Part shown: in pieces, positions 32,517-56,290 of the stretch
Layout: each line of letters starts with the position of its first letter
How positions within the stretch are numbered: position 1 is the stretch's first letter
Assembly (NCBI GenBank): GCA_004335835.1
Contig: RWJK01001013.1
Location: forward strand, 78,314-142,313
Direction of reading: 5' to 3'
Length of the DNA stretch: 64,000 nucleotides
From: Scenedesmus sp. ARA3
Taxonomy: Eukaryota; Chlorophyta; Chlorophyceae; Sphaeropleales; Scenedesmaceae
Notes under the pieces: model-generated
The model's input: the letters and a program-made list of their open reading frames with translations, nothing else
The model's database searches: none
Told to the model about the DNA's origin: nothing
Translations under genes and position numbers: made by a program

Positions 32517-34606
32517 GTGCCACTGCCTGTAGGAATGTGAGAAGCTGGGCATCAGTGGCGCAGGCCCAGTAGGCCAGCAGCTGCGCCAGCTCAGCAACAA
32601 GCTGCCTGGCCTGTTTGCAGACCTAGTACAGCAGTTGCGCGGCAAAAAGCAGCTGGACGCAGCAGTTTCTTACTACCGGCACTTCACGCAGTATGCACAC
32701 GGCAGCGAGGCAGGCAAGCAGGCAGCAGCAGCAGCAGCTGTTGTTAGTAACAGCAGTGAGCAGCAGGAGCTGCCGGAGGTGCTGCATGTGCTGTCGGAGG
32801 TACGGGAGCGGCGAACTGCAGTATATCAGCCTGAGGGTGGCGCTGACGCAGCTAACAACGCAGCAGCAGCAGCAGCAGCAGCAGGGGGTGCTGGCGGGAT
32901 TAGCGTCGACTGGGGTTTGGAGCTGTCAGCAGGCAGCGCAGGGGGTGTAGATTGGGGCGTTGGTGATGCAGCAGCAGCAGCAGGCGATGCCGCTGGTGGC
33001 ATCAGCTGGGACCTAGGGGACCTGTCTGCTGCTGCAGCTGGCGGCGATGCAGGTGCTGCTGCTGCTGCTGATGGTGGTGGTATCAGCTGGGGTGTGGCAG
33101 TAGAAGAGCCAGCAGCAGCAGCAGCAGGTCCAAGCCTAGACTGGGACATTGACATGTCAGGCATAGGCGTGGAAAGTGCGGGGGACTCAACAGTGTCTGC
33201 AGCTGCACCAGGCATTGATTGGGGCATAGACCTCGGCGCTGCTGGCGCTGACACAGCTGCTGCTGCTGCTGCTGCTGGTGGTGGATCGGCAGCAGCTGCT
33301 GCAAGTGCAGCAGCAGCAGCAGGATCCAGCGGAGATGCAGCAGCAGACCGCCTGCAGCATGACAGCGAGTACCGCAGCCAGCTGATCGATGATTTGCAGG
33401 AGCTCCGTGCATTCCTGCTGTCCCGCAAGGCCGGCTTGAGCGGCAGCAGCAGCAGCAGTGACCTGCTGCGGGCACTGGCGCCAGATGTGGTGGCATCCAC
33501 TGACGCTGGAGATGTGGGGCACATGCTGGCCTGTGTTGAGGCGCTGCTGGCGGCTCTGAACGATGAGAAGCTGCGGCAGCTGCTCATGATCAGCAGCAGC
33601 AGCAGGTGCGCTGGAAACACGCGAGCTGGTAATGAACAGAGCATGGCATTGCAGCTGCACACATTGTCGTGTTGGTAACTGTTTTCGGGGTACTGACTAC
33701 TGCATGCGCTCTGTGCTGATGTGTGTTTGTGCATTCTGGTGCGTCTGATTCCAGTTCTGGGATTGCACACGAGCGCAGTGGCACCCCTGACTGTGCTTCT
33801 GTTCTGTTGTCCTGCGGCTCTTATGCTTGTCATTGCCAGGTACATGGAGCGGCTGCAGGGCAGCCTGCAGCGCAAGGCTGGCCAGGAGGCACGCATGCTG
33901 GCGGCAGCAGCGGAGACGCAGGCGCGCAAACAGGAGAGCCGCGCCACACTGGTGGGGCTGCAGCCAAAGGTGCGTGGGTTTTGTTTAGGTGTGACTTTTG
34001 GTGGAATGTGGGAGCTGTCGGCTTCATTGTGTGTGTTCGCCACTGCCCCTTCCCGTCGCTTGGTGCGTTACGCTGGTGGGTCTGCCATCCAAGGTGGGTG
34101 GGCTATGCTGTTGGGTCCAGGATTTGGCAGCTGTCGGGTGCAGTTGCTTGTGTTTGGCACTGTCCCTTGCACCTGCTTGATGCGCCACGCTGGTGGGCCT
34201 GCAGCCAAAGGTGCGTGTGGGTGCTGATGGGATGAGGTTTTTTTAATGTGCGCAGGGCATCTTTCACAGTGTGCACGCCTTCCCTTTTCATCCTCGCTTG
34301 CTGTGCTGGGCATCACTGGCTCCAGTGTCCGGGCTGCTGCCGGCAGGCATACGTTGGTTGTGCAGCTTCTGCACGCAGGCCTGAATTTGCATTCTGCAAA
34401 GACATGCATGGTGCGGGTATTGCTGCTGTCTCTTACGACTTATGCCGCCGCTGCTGCTGCTGCTGTGCATTGTGCAGCTGGCTGAGATTGTGGCGCAGAC
34501 GCGTAGCGTGAAGAAGGCGGTTGAGGCGTCGCTGGCGAAGCAGTTTGCGGGGCGCCGCGTGAACGTGCTGGGCGAGATCAACAACGCCCTCACAGCAGCG
34601 TCGTAG
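30959..34606 (+). CDS. CDK5RAP3: C53 / CDK5RAP3, UFM1-pathway ER-phagy receptor
   Basis: Six exons: 30959-31078, 31276-31531, 31887-32053, 32533-33605, 33840-33969 and 34478-34606 (TAG). They are in frame, 624 residues. Matches to the family run the full length: LPIDINYQKLPEWL, VDYFRALQIRDKL, MIQNVDYEIPYLRKQMAKC, SQLIDDLQELRAFLLSRKAG, ACVEALLAALNDEKLRQLLM, and the C-terminal AKQFAGRRVNVLGEIN. C53 is part of the UFL1-DDRGK1 UFMylation ligase at the ER and links stalled ribosomes to ATG8. The central disordered loop (32890-33240) carries six Trp motifs of the shuffled ATG8-interacting type: VDWG twice, ISWD, ISWG, LDWD and IDWG, separated by Ala/Gly runs. The first in-frame Met gives a somewhat longer N-terminus than in animals. 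Confidence 0.92.
32437..32516 (+). repeat. ATT/TTA trinucleotide microsatellite, about 26 units
   Basis: An uninterrupted 80-base ATT run lies in intron 3 of C53, ending 16 bases before the acceptor AG (exon starts 32533). It is the only long A/T triplet run in a window otherwise dominated by CAG/CTG. Confidence 0.95.
33945..34215 (+). repeat. Tandem copies of the C53 exon 5 3' edge in intron 5
   Basis: The end of exon 5 (CTGGTGGGGCTGCAGCCAAAG then GTGCGT, functional end 33969, one base over the quoted core) recurs twice downstream. The copies end near 34093 (CCATCCAAGGTGGGTG) and 34210 (CTGCAGCCAAAGGTGCGTGT), with spacings of about 124 and 117 bases. Each copy keeps a donor-like GTG. They are fragments and add no full exon. 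Confidence 0.75.
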
Positions 34607-36969
34607 CTGCAGCTGCTGTTTGGTTCGTTGGCGGCGTGGCTGCGGAGCAGCAGATCATCTGCTATATGAATAGCGGAGGTGTTGGTGATTAAACGTCAAA
34701 AGTTGCTGCGCACAGGAGCATGCACAGCGTGCTGATGAGTGCCTTGGCAGGCGGCGGTTCTCTTCGCCAGGAGAACAGCTATAGGCGTTGGGGTTAGGGT
34801 TAAAACCAAAACCTGGAGACCCAGCAGTTGAGTTCTCATGCTGCAGCTGAAGGCGTGCAGATGGTCACCGTGGGGTGGCCGCCCACTGCTGCAAGATGTA
34901 GCATTATTTGGGCGAGGTTACCTTTGTAACTTTGTATGGCTGATACCCCTGCCCACTGAAAGTGGCACTGGCGATGGTCCTGCATTTGCTAGCGTGCTTG
35001 ACACCTTGGATCGAGCGGCCTGTGTTGGACATGGCAGTGGTAGCGAAGCAGACTTAAGCCATACGTTTGGTGGCAGGCACATGCCTGTGCCAGTGTACTC
35101 ACTGCCTGTGTTTCAGCCCACGCAAAACTCGTTACCCATACACACATACCATCAAACACTGAACGTTGCCATCAGCAGAACCCACACCCAATGTGCATTG
35201 CGGCGGTGCGCACTCATGCTGAAACGTGTCAGTTCACACGAAACTGTGACAAACTCAGTTCACTTGATGACAGCAATGCAGGCGGTTGCAGCTGCCAGCC
35301 AATCATCAACAGTTGCATAGTAACAAGATGGTGCCAGGACCCACATGTAACTATCCTTTCTCAATAGTAATAATGCTGCAACCTGGATGGGATTACCCGC
35401 CCCTAACCTGCTAGCTCAATTTGGCTAGCCCAATTAGGTGGGGTTGGATTGCCCTTGGAGCCATGCGCAGCCGACGCAAGTGTTGAAGCAGTTCATAAGC
35501 ACCCCAAAAACCACAGCAGAAACAGGAAGCTGCACGAATTGCGCCAGATATGCAGCACGCTGGCAGGCGCAGCAGTGAAGCCTACAAACTCAACCACCTC
35601 ATAGATCAGCTGTGCCTGCCGATGGTGGTGCATGCAGAAGATGCTGTGCAGCAGACAGGTTGTGCACCACGCATGCAATGCAATGCAAAACAAGCTGCAG
35701 CGTCAGGCAGCTGTGCACAGTTAACCATGTGGCTGATGACCTGTCATGCTGTGCAATGATCAGGGGGGTAAGTTGCAAACACACCCTTGTACTGACCACC
35801 ACCGCAAAGGCAGCAGCTGCTGAAATGCACATCAGCAGCAGAAGGCGCAAAAGAGCGAGATCTGAGGTCCTGAGCTGCACAAAAGTGGAAAGGGTGTTTT
35901 CATGCCAAAAACAGACACGTAGTATGTATAGTAGAGTCCCATATCCAGCAAAGAACCAAAAGCAGGCAAAATGGGTGATACAGAGTGGACCATGCAGTCA
36001 TTAATGGGACGAAAGCAACACGCGAGCAAATACAGCAGGGAAAGGACTGCAGATTCAACAGCAACAGTGCCGGTGACAGCAGCAACGCACCGCAAGTGCG
36101 GTGCTTGGGAAACGGGCACAGCAGTGCTATTTGAGGCTGCTGCAGCAGCCGCCGACAACATGCATCCATGTATGTGTGCTGCTGGGGTTTGTAGCCAGAT
36201 GCTGTACACTGATATCCGGCGCAGCACCACTCTGCTGTTGCAAATTCAGGTGCAGACAAAAGTATTGCTAGAGTTTGTTTGCAGACTAAAAACAGACAAG
36301 ACCTAGACGGAGTGATGTCAGCCCAGCACGTGTGGAGCACAGAGCAAGGTGCCGGGCTGCAGAATTGCTGAAGGCACTGAATCAAGCCGACCATGACAGG
36401 CTAGCAGACAGAAGCTGCGCCAGTGCACCAATCGATCACCTGCAAAGGGCCCAAAGCATCACTGCCAAGGCACAGTGCAGCGCAGATCAATCCACAGCCA
36501 ACAGTCCCGCTTACCCAAGGAAACATGAGCCACAGCAGCTGAGAAACAATAACACTATGTTGCATCTGATAACAACATGCTGATGTGTGCGACCGGTGCA
36601 ACAGAGGCGCACCGCTCCTTTGCTGGCCTTTCCCAATTCCACGTGAAGCAGGCACCCCAAATTGTCGTCAAGTTCTTCTGACTATGCATTGCAATAAGCT
36701 GTGAAAGCAGCAGCAGCTGACAGCAGCAGCTGGGGTTGTGTAAGTGCTGAGTCAACAAGAGCTTCAGAACATTTAGGTGCTCCGAAAACACTGCACAGCA
36801 TAACAACCTCATTTCCTCAGTCCACAGCATGCTTCCTGTGCACCCCACCTTTCAGTGTCGCACCAAGAGCTGGTGTCATGGGGCAAAACCGAGCAGTAAC
36901 AACCTGCAGGAAACTGCACGCTTGCAGGAAACCTACTGGAAACCTGACGCAGCACCTCTTGCAGGAAAC
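34607..36969. other. Gene-poor stretch between convergent genes
   Basis: Holds the 3' UTRs of C53 (plus) and the LPMO-GH9 gene (minus). The longest plus-strand open frame (34838-35320) has no recognisable character or splice partners. I see nothing else that can be supported. Confidence 0.5.
34925..34929 (+). promoter_or_regulatory. Candidate algal poly(A) signal TGTAA
   Basis: TGTAA about 320 bases after the C53 stop codon. Confidence 0.3.
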
Positions 36970-49713
<12,744 letters not shown>

Positions 49714-50656
49714 CTGAATGTTTTTGTTGACTTGTTTCCCACACGGCGCGCCCAGATGCTCTACTTCTAGAGAGCAGGTAGCATCTGATCTTTGAATTTT
49801 TCAAGCAAGCAAAAGCTGTTTGGCTAAATAAGCACACAGACCCGATAAACATTAGTCGGGCAAAGCAGCACCAATGGACAGAGTGGGCAAAAAGAGTGGG
49901 CGATTTTTTATATATAGACAAAAGGTACCCACCAGAGGTTACTTCCATTGAAGCACACCTCGCCGCTTTTAGTAAACATAATTTTTTGCACAAAGCGTTC
50001 TCAAACCTATCAATGGTTCGGTCACTTGACACGCAACTTCCCATCGCATGTTCAGTGCGAGCCTCCAACACGTTGCTGTGAAAGTGCCTGACTGCGCGCC
50101 AGCTCAAAGCGTGGAACATCGCACCCGCACTTCATACGTGCTGCTGCATGGGCATAAGTTCATTCATCGAAGCCAGAAGGTGTCTGGTGTGAGTCCAGGA
50201 GGCCGTTGCTCTGGGCCTTAGGGGTGAACTACTGTCTGGTGAAACATACTGCAGCGCATGCGCACTTCTGCACTGTCAATATGATTTTCAAGTTCTTAAA
50301 CCTGCTGCAAGGAGGCGCTTGCCATCCTGCAGGCGCCAGCTGCCAGCCGTAAGGACAGCAGTTGGACCAGATTGCCTGTCACACACGTACTACATGTAGT
50401 ATAAAGAAAGTCGCCGATTGCATTCATTACAAGCATAAGCATGATGCAACATAATGCGTACACGCCGATGTAGTACACGTTGGTATGAAGAGTTGCAGGT
50501 ACACACATCGCAGTAGCATGTTATCGTGTGCATTCCGTTCAACTGAACCCAACGGCTGGATGAGCCATCAATGACAGTATACAATTGGTACAACGACATG
50601 GAGCCTGCAATGACATCGAGTTGTTACCGCATGTCCTGCTACACTTCCCGTGCACA
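49714..50656. other. Intergenic between two minus-strand genes
   Basis: Promoter side of the LPMO-GH9 gene and 3' UTR of the VIRILIZER gene. It looks relatively A/T-rich, with TTTTTTATATATAG near 49902. No gene is seen. Confidence 0.5.
50427..50431 (-). promoter_or_regulatory. Candidate algal poly(A) signal TGTAA
   Basis: TGTAA on the minus strand about 230 bases after the VIRILIZER stop codon. Confidence 0.3.
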
Positions 50657-50857
50657 CTACACCTGCTCACTGACCATGTACATGCCACCACCTCCCCCAG
50701 ACTCCGCTGACTGCCGAGCCACAGCAGCACTATCAACCCCACCACCACCACGCACAGGCGATGACTTATCATCGCCTGGTGAGTCATGATAGCTGGGGGA
50801 GTCACCTGCCAAGCCACCCAATAGATCAGAGCCACTACCCCCAGGGCTGCCAGGCAA

Positions 50858-50889
<32 letters not shown>

Positions 50890-51212
50890 TGTGAGCACCA
50901 CCCTGCTGCTGCTGCCGCCAGAGCTGCCGCGGATCAGTCGGCTGCGGACGCCGCTGCTGCTGCTGCTGCTGATGTGGCGGCTGCTGCTGCTTGCGCTGCT
51001 GACCAGCAGCTGTTCCAGGTGGCAGTGGAACTGGCATATGCCTCGGCCTGGGGCCAGCACCACCACCTCCAGCAGCAGCAGCAGTAACCGGCGGCGGCGG
51101 CAGCTGCATCCCTGCAGCACCCATGCCTGCTGCTGCACCCATGTGCATTGCTGGCATAGGGCCTCCTGCTGCTCCTCCTAAACCTCCTTGGCTGAACCCT
51201 GCTGCCCTACCA

Positions 51213-51247
<35 letters not shown>

Positions 51248-54200
51248 CATGCCTGGGCCGCCGCTGCTGCTGCTGGCGGCGGCTGGGCCAACTGCTGACT
51301 GGCGCCTGCCCTCGTAGTCATCCACATGCAGGGAGGCTTTGCGGCTGCCGCTGGCCTTGCTGAAGGTAGCACGGCGGGGGGCCATGACGGTGGGGATGGC
51401 TGCGGCATCATCTGCTGCTGCTGCTGCGGGTTGTTAGAACAAGCAGAATGACATGTCGGTTGTGGCATTGGCAAGTCAATAATGTCAGTAAATCTCTGCA
51501 TGAGCACTTCACAAAAAGTTGAAGGCACCTGCAACTGCCAGCAGATCCAAAGAGGCATCACATGCTGGTGTTAAAAGGTACATGCCATAAGCCACAAAAT
51601 AACATCAGCATCAGCTGATGACTGCTGTTGTAGTTGTTGAGCACTCTGGTTGCTCTGCTCCACAAATCCGCGCACCTGCTTCAACTGCCCTGGCAGCAGC
51701 AACCTCGCCCACGCTCTGCTGCCGCTGCGCAGCAGCAGCAGCCACGCCAGCCATCAGCTGCCTCACTGCCATGTGCTGCAACCTCTCCCTCTTCGGAGCC
51801 ACAAGCCGCTCCACACCAAACACAGCAGACACAGCACACGGCTCGGCCTGCAGCCTCTCATTGTACGGCATAACCCTTAGCCGCTTGCCGCGCTGCTGCT
51901 GCGGCTGCGCTGCCGCGTAGGCTGCCGCCTGCTCTGCTGCTGCGTTGCTGACGGCCCAGAAGTCCGCTGCTGCTGGCTCGCAGGCGAGAAGTGCCGGGTG
52001 GCTGTCGAGCAGTAAGGCAGGGTCTTCTGCTGCTGCTGCGGAGGGTGTAGCTGCCACTGACTGCTGGACTGCTGTAGCAAACCTGCGAGCGTGAGTGTGT
52101 GTGTGGGCAGGTTGAGAGGTAGGAGTTTGAGGATATCCTCTGCAGACAGATGGCAGGGATTTGAATGCGTGCTGCTGGTCTTGGTGTGCCTTGTGGGCCC
52201 CTCAGCTGCCTCAACAAAGACAGGTGCACCGTGTGCAATTGCTCGTGCACAAGCAAAGGCAAGTCACATGCACACTGCAGCGTGTATACATGCAGCGGGG
52301 TTTGCATGCAGCGTGTATGCATGCAGCGGGGTTTGCATGCAGCGTGTATGCATGCAGCGGGGTTTGCATGGGGTGGTGGTGGTGGGCTGTGGGGCCTCCC
52401 TGACATGCATGGAGTGCTGCATGTTTCCACAAACAGTTGCTGTGTCCTTTCACGTGTAGTGCTTGACATAACTTGTTCATTCGCACCCACCTCATGATTG
52501 CAGCGGATACAGCAGCTTCACCCGTGTCAACTGCTGCTGATGCTGCTGCGCGCCGCAGTGCCGCTGTAACCTGGCGACACGCTGCTGCATGTGTAGCGTC
52601 AGCACCAGGCGCTGCCGCTGCATCTGCCAGCCTGCCTGCTGCCCACTCGATGGCAGCTGCTTGCGCTGCAGGTGTGCCCTGCTGGCCAGCTGTGGATTTG
52701 AATTTGAAAAATAACATGCAGACAGCAGCAGCAAAAGAGGCAAGGATCAGACAGCGGTCAGAGTTGATCCATCAGCACATTCCTGATGTTGTTCATTTAC
52801 ATGTGCCAAGGCAGCAGCAGACCAAAAAGGTTGGAGGCTTGACCAACCCACAGCACTGCTGGAAGGGTCCCTAATTTCCGTCTATCACAACAGCGCACGG
52901 CAGCATGCTTCCTGCAAGCACGCACGGCTGGACATTAATCATACCACAGCCCTGCCCAGCACATACCTTTCACAAACACAGCAGCCTCGGCAGCCTGCGA
53001 CACAAACCAGCGCAGCGTCCCCTGCCTCAGCGCAGCACAGCCCTTGGGGTACCCTGCAAACCCGCAGCCGCCGGCAGCAGCACACGGCCCGGCCAATAGC
53101 GCCGCTGCTGCTGCCATGTTGTGCGGGTTCAGCAGGGGCGAAGAGGCCAGCAGTGCTGCCACCACGTCCCTGCTGTCACGCAGCCGCGGCGTGTCTTCCT
53201 CTTCCCGCTGCTGCCTGCGAGGAGCAAGTGGCCAGCAAGATGTGCGGTGTTAGATGAATTGAAGGAGGTGCGTTCACAGCGTGCTATCACTACTTGACAG
53301 GGAAGCCACATACGAACTGAAAGGGCCCACCAAAGAGTCCAGACACACCAGCAGCAACGGGCTGGCAGGCCCCCGAAGCTCTCCAAACCAACTGCGCCTG
53401 CCCGTGTGCATGTCCACCCACACCAAAAGGGGACATTGCGTACCTAGGATACAACATGCACAAAACCCTAACAAACAGCCCACCTGGGGTTTAGCGGCGT
53501 GAGGCTGACATCAAGGTTGCACAGCCGTGCCAGCAGCTGCAGCAGCAGCCCCACCACCACATGGCACTCGCCATCCTCCAAGCTGTGCTGTTGTGCCCCT
53601 AGACGTGCCCTCAGGCTAACCAAACCTGCCACCCTGTCTCCCACTGTGCACTGCCACACCCAGGAAAAAGCAAACAGGGGACAATAGCGACCAAGAGGCA
53701 ACATAACGTACACCTCAGCATCCCAAAACCTTAACAAATCCCGTACCTGGGGTTTAGCGGTGTCAGGCTGACATCCGGGTTGCACAGCCTCGCCAGCAGC
53801 TGCAGCAGCAGCCCCACCACCACATGGCACTCGCCATCCTCCCTTGCCCTGGCAGCCAACCGGTGCAGATACTTTGCCAGCATACCAAGAGCCTTGCCCT
53901 CAAGCAGCACCGCCTTGAACCCAGGGCGAGCCGCCAGCGGTATAAGCAGCTCAATCACGCGGCGGCCGTCCGTGAGTTGCGGCGTGCCGGGCGCTGCTGC
54001 TGCTGCTGCGAGGGAGCGCTGCTGTGCGGCTGCTCCCTGGCCTGCTTCTGCCATGGCTGCGACCTTTGCCTTGATCTGCTGCTGCGCTTTGACGGCTGCG
54101 TCGAGCATCTCCCGAAGCACCTCCAGCAGCTGGGTTGTTGTATGGTTGGGATGGATTTGTTGTGTTTGCACGATGTGGAAGAGCAGATGGGTTTGCAGGG

Positions 54201-56255
54201 CAGCAGGCGTGGTGCACACATGCTCAGCGTGCAGACGGTCGATATGAGTGGTCGATAGGAGTAAGAGTCTAGGAAAGTACTAATGCATAGGTGGTGCATC
54301 ATTACTTATGTTTGACAGCAGCAGCAGCAGCAGAAGCAAAGCAGCCGCGCTTCACACTACATGAGCTGCCAGTTATGACCTGCTCAGGACACATCTGCGT
54401 TCATATCAATGGCGCCACAATCAGCACCATGCACAGCACCAGCTCCTCACCAAAGGCACCAAGAACGGGCTCATCCCGCCCCCAAGGCCGCCAGCGCGCA
54501 CCGCCAGCCTTAGCAGCGCCCCCCGCAGCGCGGCGCTGTCTGCTGCTGCCGCCCAGCCCACCAGGCTCGCCAGGCGGGCCATGTGCTGCTCAAGGCTGCC
54601 TGCGATGCGCGCCCGCAGGCCCATGTGGCAGGGGCGCTCAAACGACACGGCTGCAAGCAGCAGCAGCAGCAGCAACAGCGGCGGCAGGTGTAGAGCAAAA
54701 TACATGCTGTTGCTCAGATGCGTAGCGCCATGTGGTACAAAGGGCTGAATAGACAAGACACGGGCCATCACAGCACACCTGCACATGCTAATGCACTGGA
54801 TGTCAAATAATGATTAGATCTGCCGCTGCATCGCTCAGCTCAACACTGCACCCAGCCACTCACTCGGAGCAGCTCTGCCAGCTGCTGCTGCCGCCTCTGC
54901 TGCTGCTGCCGCTGCCTGGCTGGCACCGGGTGGAGGCCACTCAGCAGGGGAGATGTCGCCCAGTGCCACCAGCGCCGCCAGCAGCTGCCTGGGCCCCTGG
55001 CTGGGAGGTGGCGGCGGCAGCGCGCCCGCCTCGCCCTGCACACACACAGGGCAGTTGTTGTTGGTAAGGCAGGGCATATAAGCCTTTGGCAAGCTATGTA
55101 TGAGTTGCGCAGCCAGCAGCTGCCTGGGCCCTGGCTGGGGAATGGGGGCGGCAGGGCACCCGCCTCTCCCTGCACACGCAGACACACACAGAGACACACC
55201 ACAGTGTCACTAAGCATCCAATACCCTTTCGATTATCACGTACCATGATGAGAAGTTTGTATCGTCATTGTAATTGGTAAAGCAGGGCACATGACGCTTC
55301 GGGCAGCTGTATCAAAGCTGCACTGGCAGCAGCTGCGGGGGGCCCTGCTTGGCGGGAGGCATTTGTAGTTGCACGCACCTGGAAAACCAGGAGATTGCCA
55401 CTCCATATCATATCAGAAATAAGTCCAGTCTCGCATTTACACAAGCAGCTGCGCCAGTGTGTCACATTGACTTTGCAAGCACCCACCAACAGCAACAGCA
55501 GCAGCGCCTTGCTCCACTCACCCTTGCGCGTGCCGCCGCCTCATCTTCTGCAATCTTGTTCAGCGCCTTACTCGCACTCGGGTACTCCCCGAGCACCGCC
55601 CCCACAGCATCAGGCCACCATCCACACTTCTGCCAGCAGCTCAAGCACACAGACAGCAGACTGCCACTCCACATCAATAAGCCTGAGCTCAAATCTACAC
55701 CAAACAGCCTACACCAGTGCGCTATGTTCCATTTGCACGCAGCTGTCAAAGCCAAAACAGCAGCAGCGCCTTGCCCCACTCACCCGTGCCCGTGCTGCCG
55801 CCTCATCTTCTGCAATCTTGTTCAGCGCCTTGCTCGCACTGGGATATTCCCCCAGCACTGCCCCCACTGCATCGGGCCACCATCCACACTTCTGCCAGCA
55901 GCTCAGGCACACAGACAGCTGCTGCCGAGCCTGCAGCAGCAGCAAATGACTCCTGCCGGCGCTGGCTTGCAGCACAGCCGCAGCAGCGGCAGCAGCAGCA
56001 GTGCTGCGCGCTGTTGGGGTGTTGCGGGCGTCTGCTGCTGCTGTGATGTGGGCGGAGAGGGTGGGGCTGGGGATGGTTGCTGCAAGGCCTTCTTGGGAAG
56101 TTACAACTGCTGCGTGGGCACCTGCAGAGCAACATATGATGCAGCAGCAGCAGCAGCAGGACCATGCTTTATGTTGGGGCTGGGGTTGGTTGCCGAGAGG
56201 CCTTCCTGTGAGGTGACAACTGCTGCATGGGCACCTGCAGAACAACACACAAGGC

Positions 56256-56290
<35 letters not shown>

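Noticed and set aside
34785..34805. TTAGGGTT-like sequence suggesting an interstitial telomere
   Set aside because: Only one to two imperfect units, not a repeat array.
53484..53590. Second copy of the EDGECHVVVGLLLQLLARLC block as a real extra exon
   Set aside because: It lacks the exon's 5' part and a convincing acceptor. The full exon at 54129-53747 already joins the next exon in frame.
55265..55400. Possible VIRILIZER exon (VRATTNASRQAGPPAAAASA) after a CAG acceptor
   Set aside because: It ends in a stop with no usable donor, and the flanking exons already join in phase without it. It is more likely another decayed edge copy.
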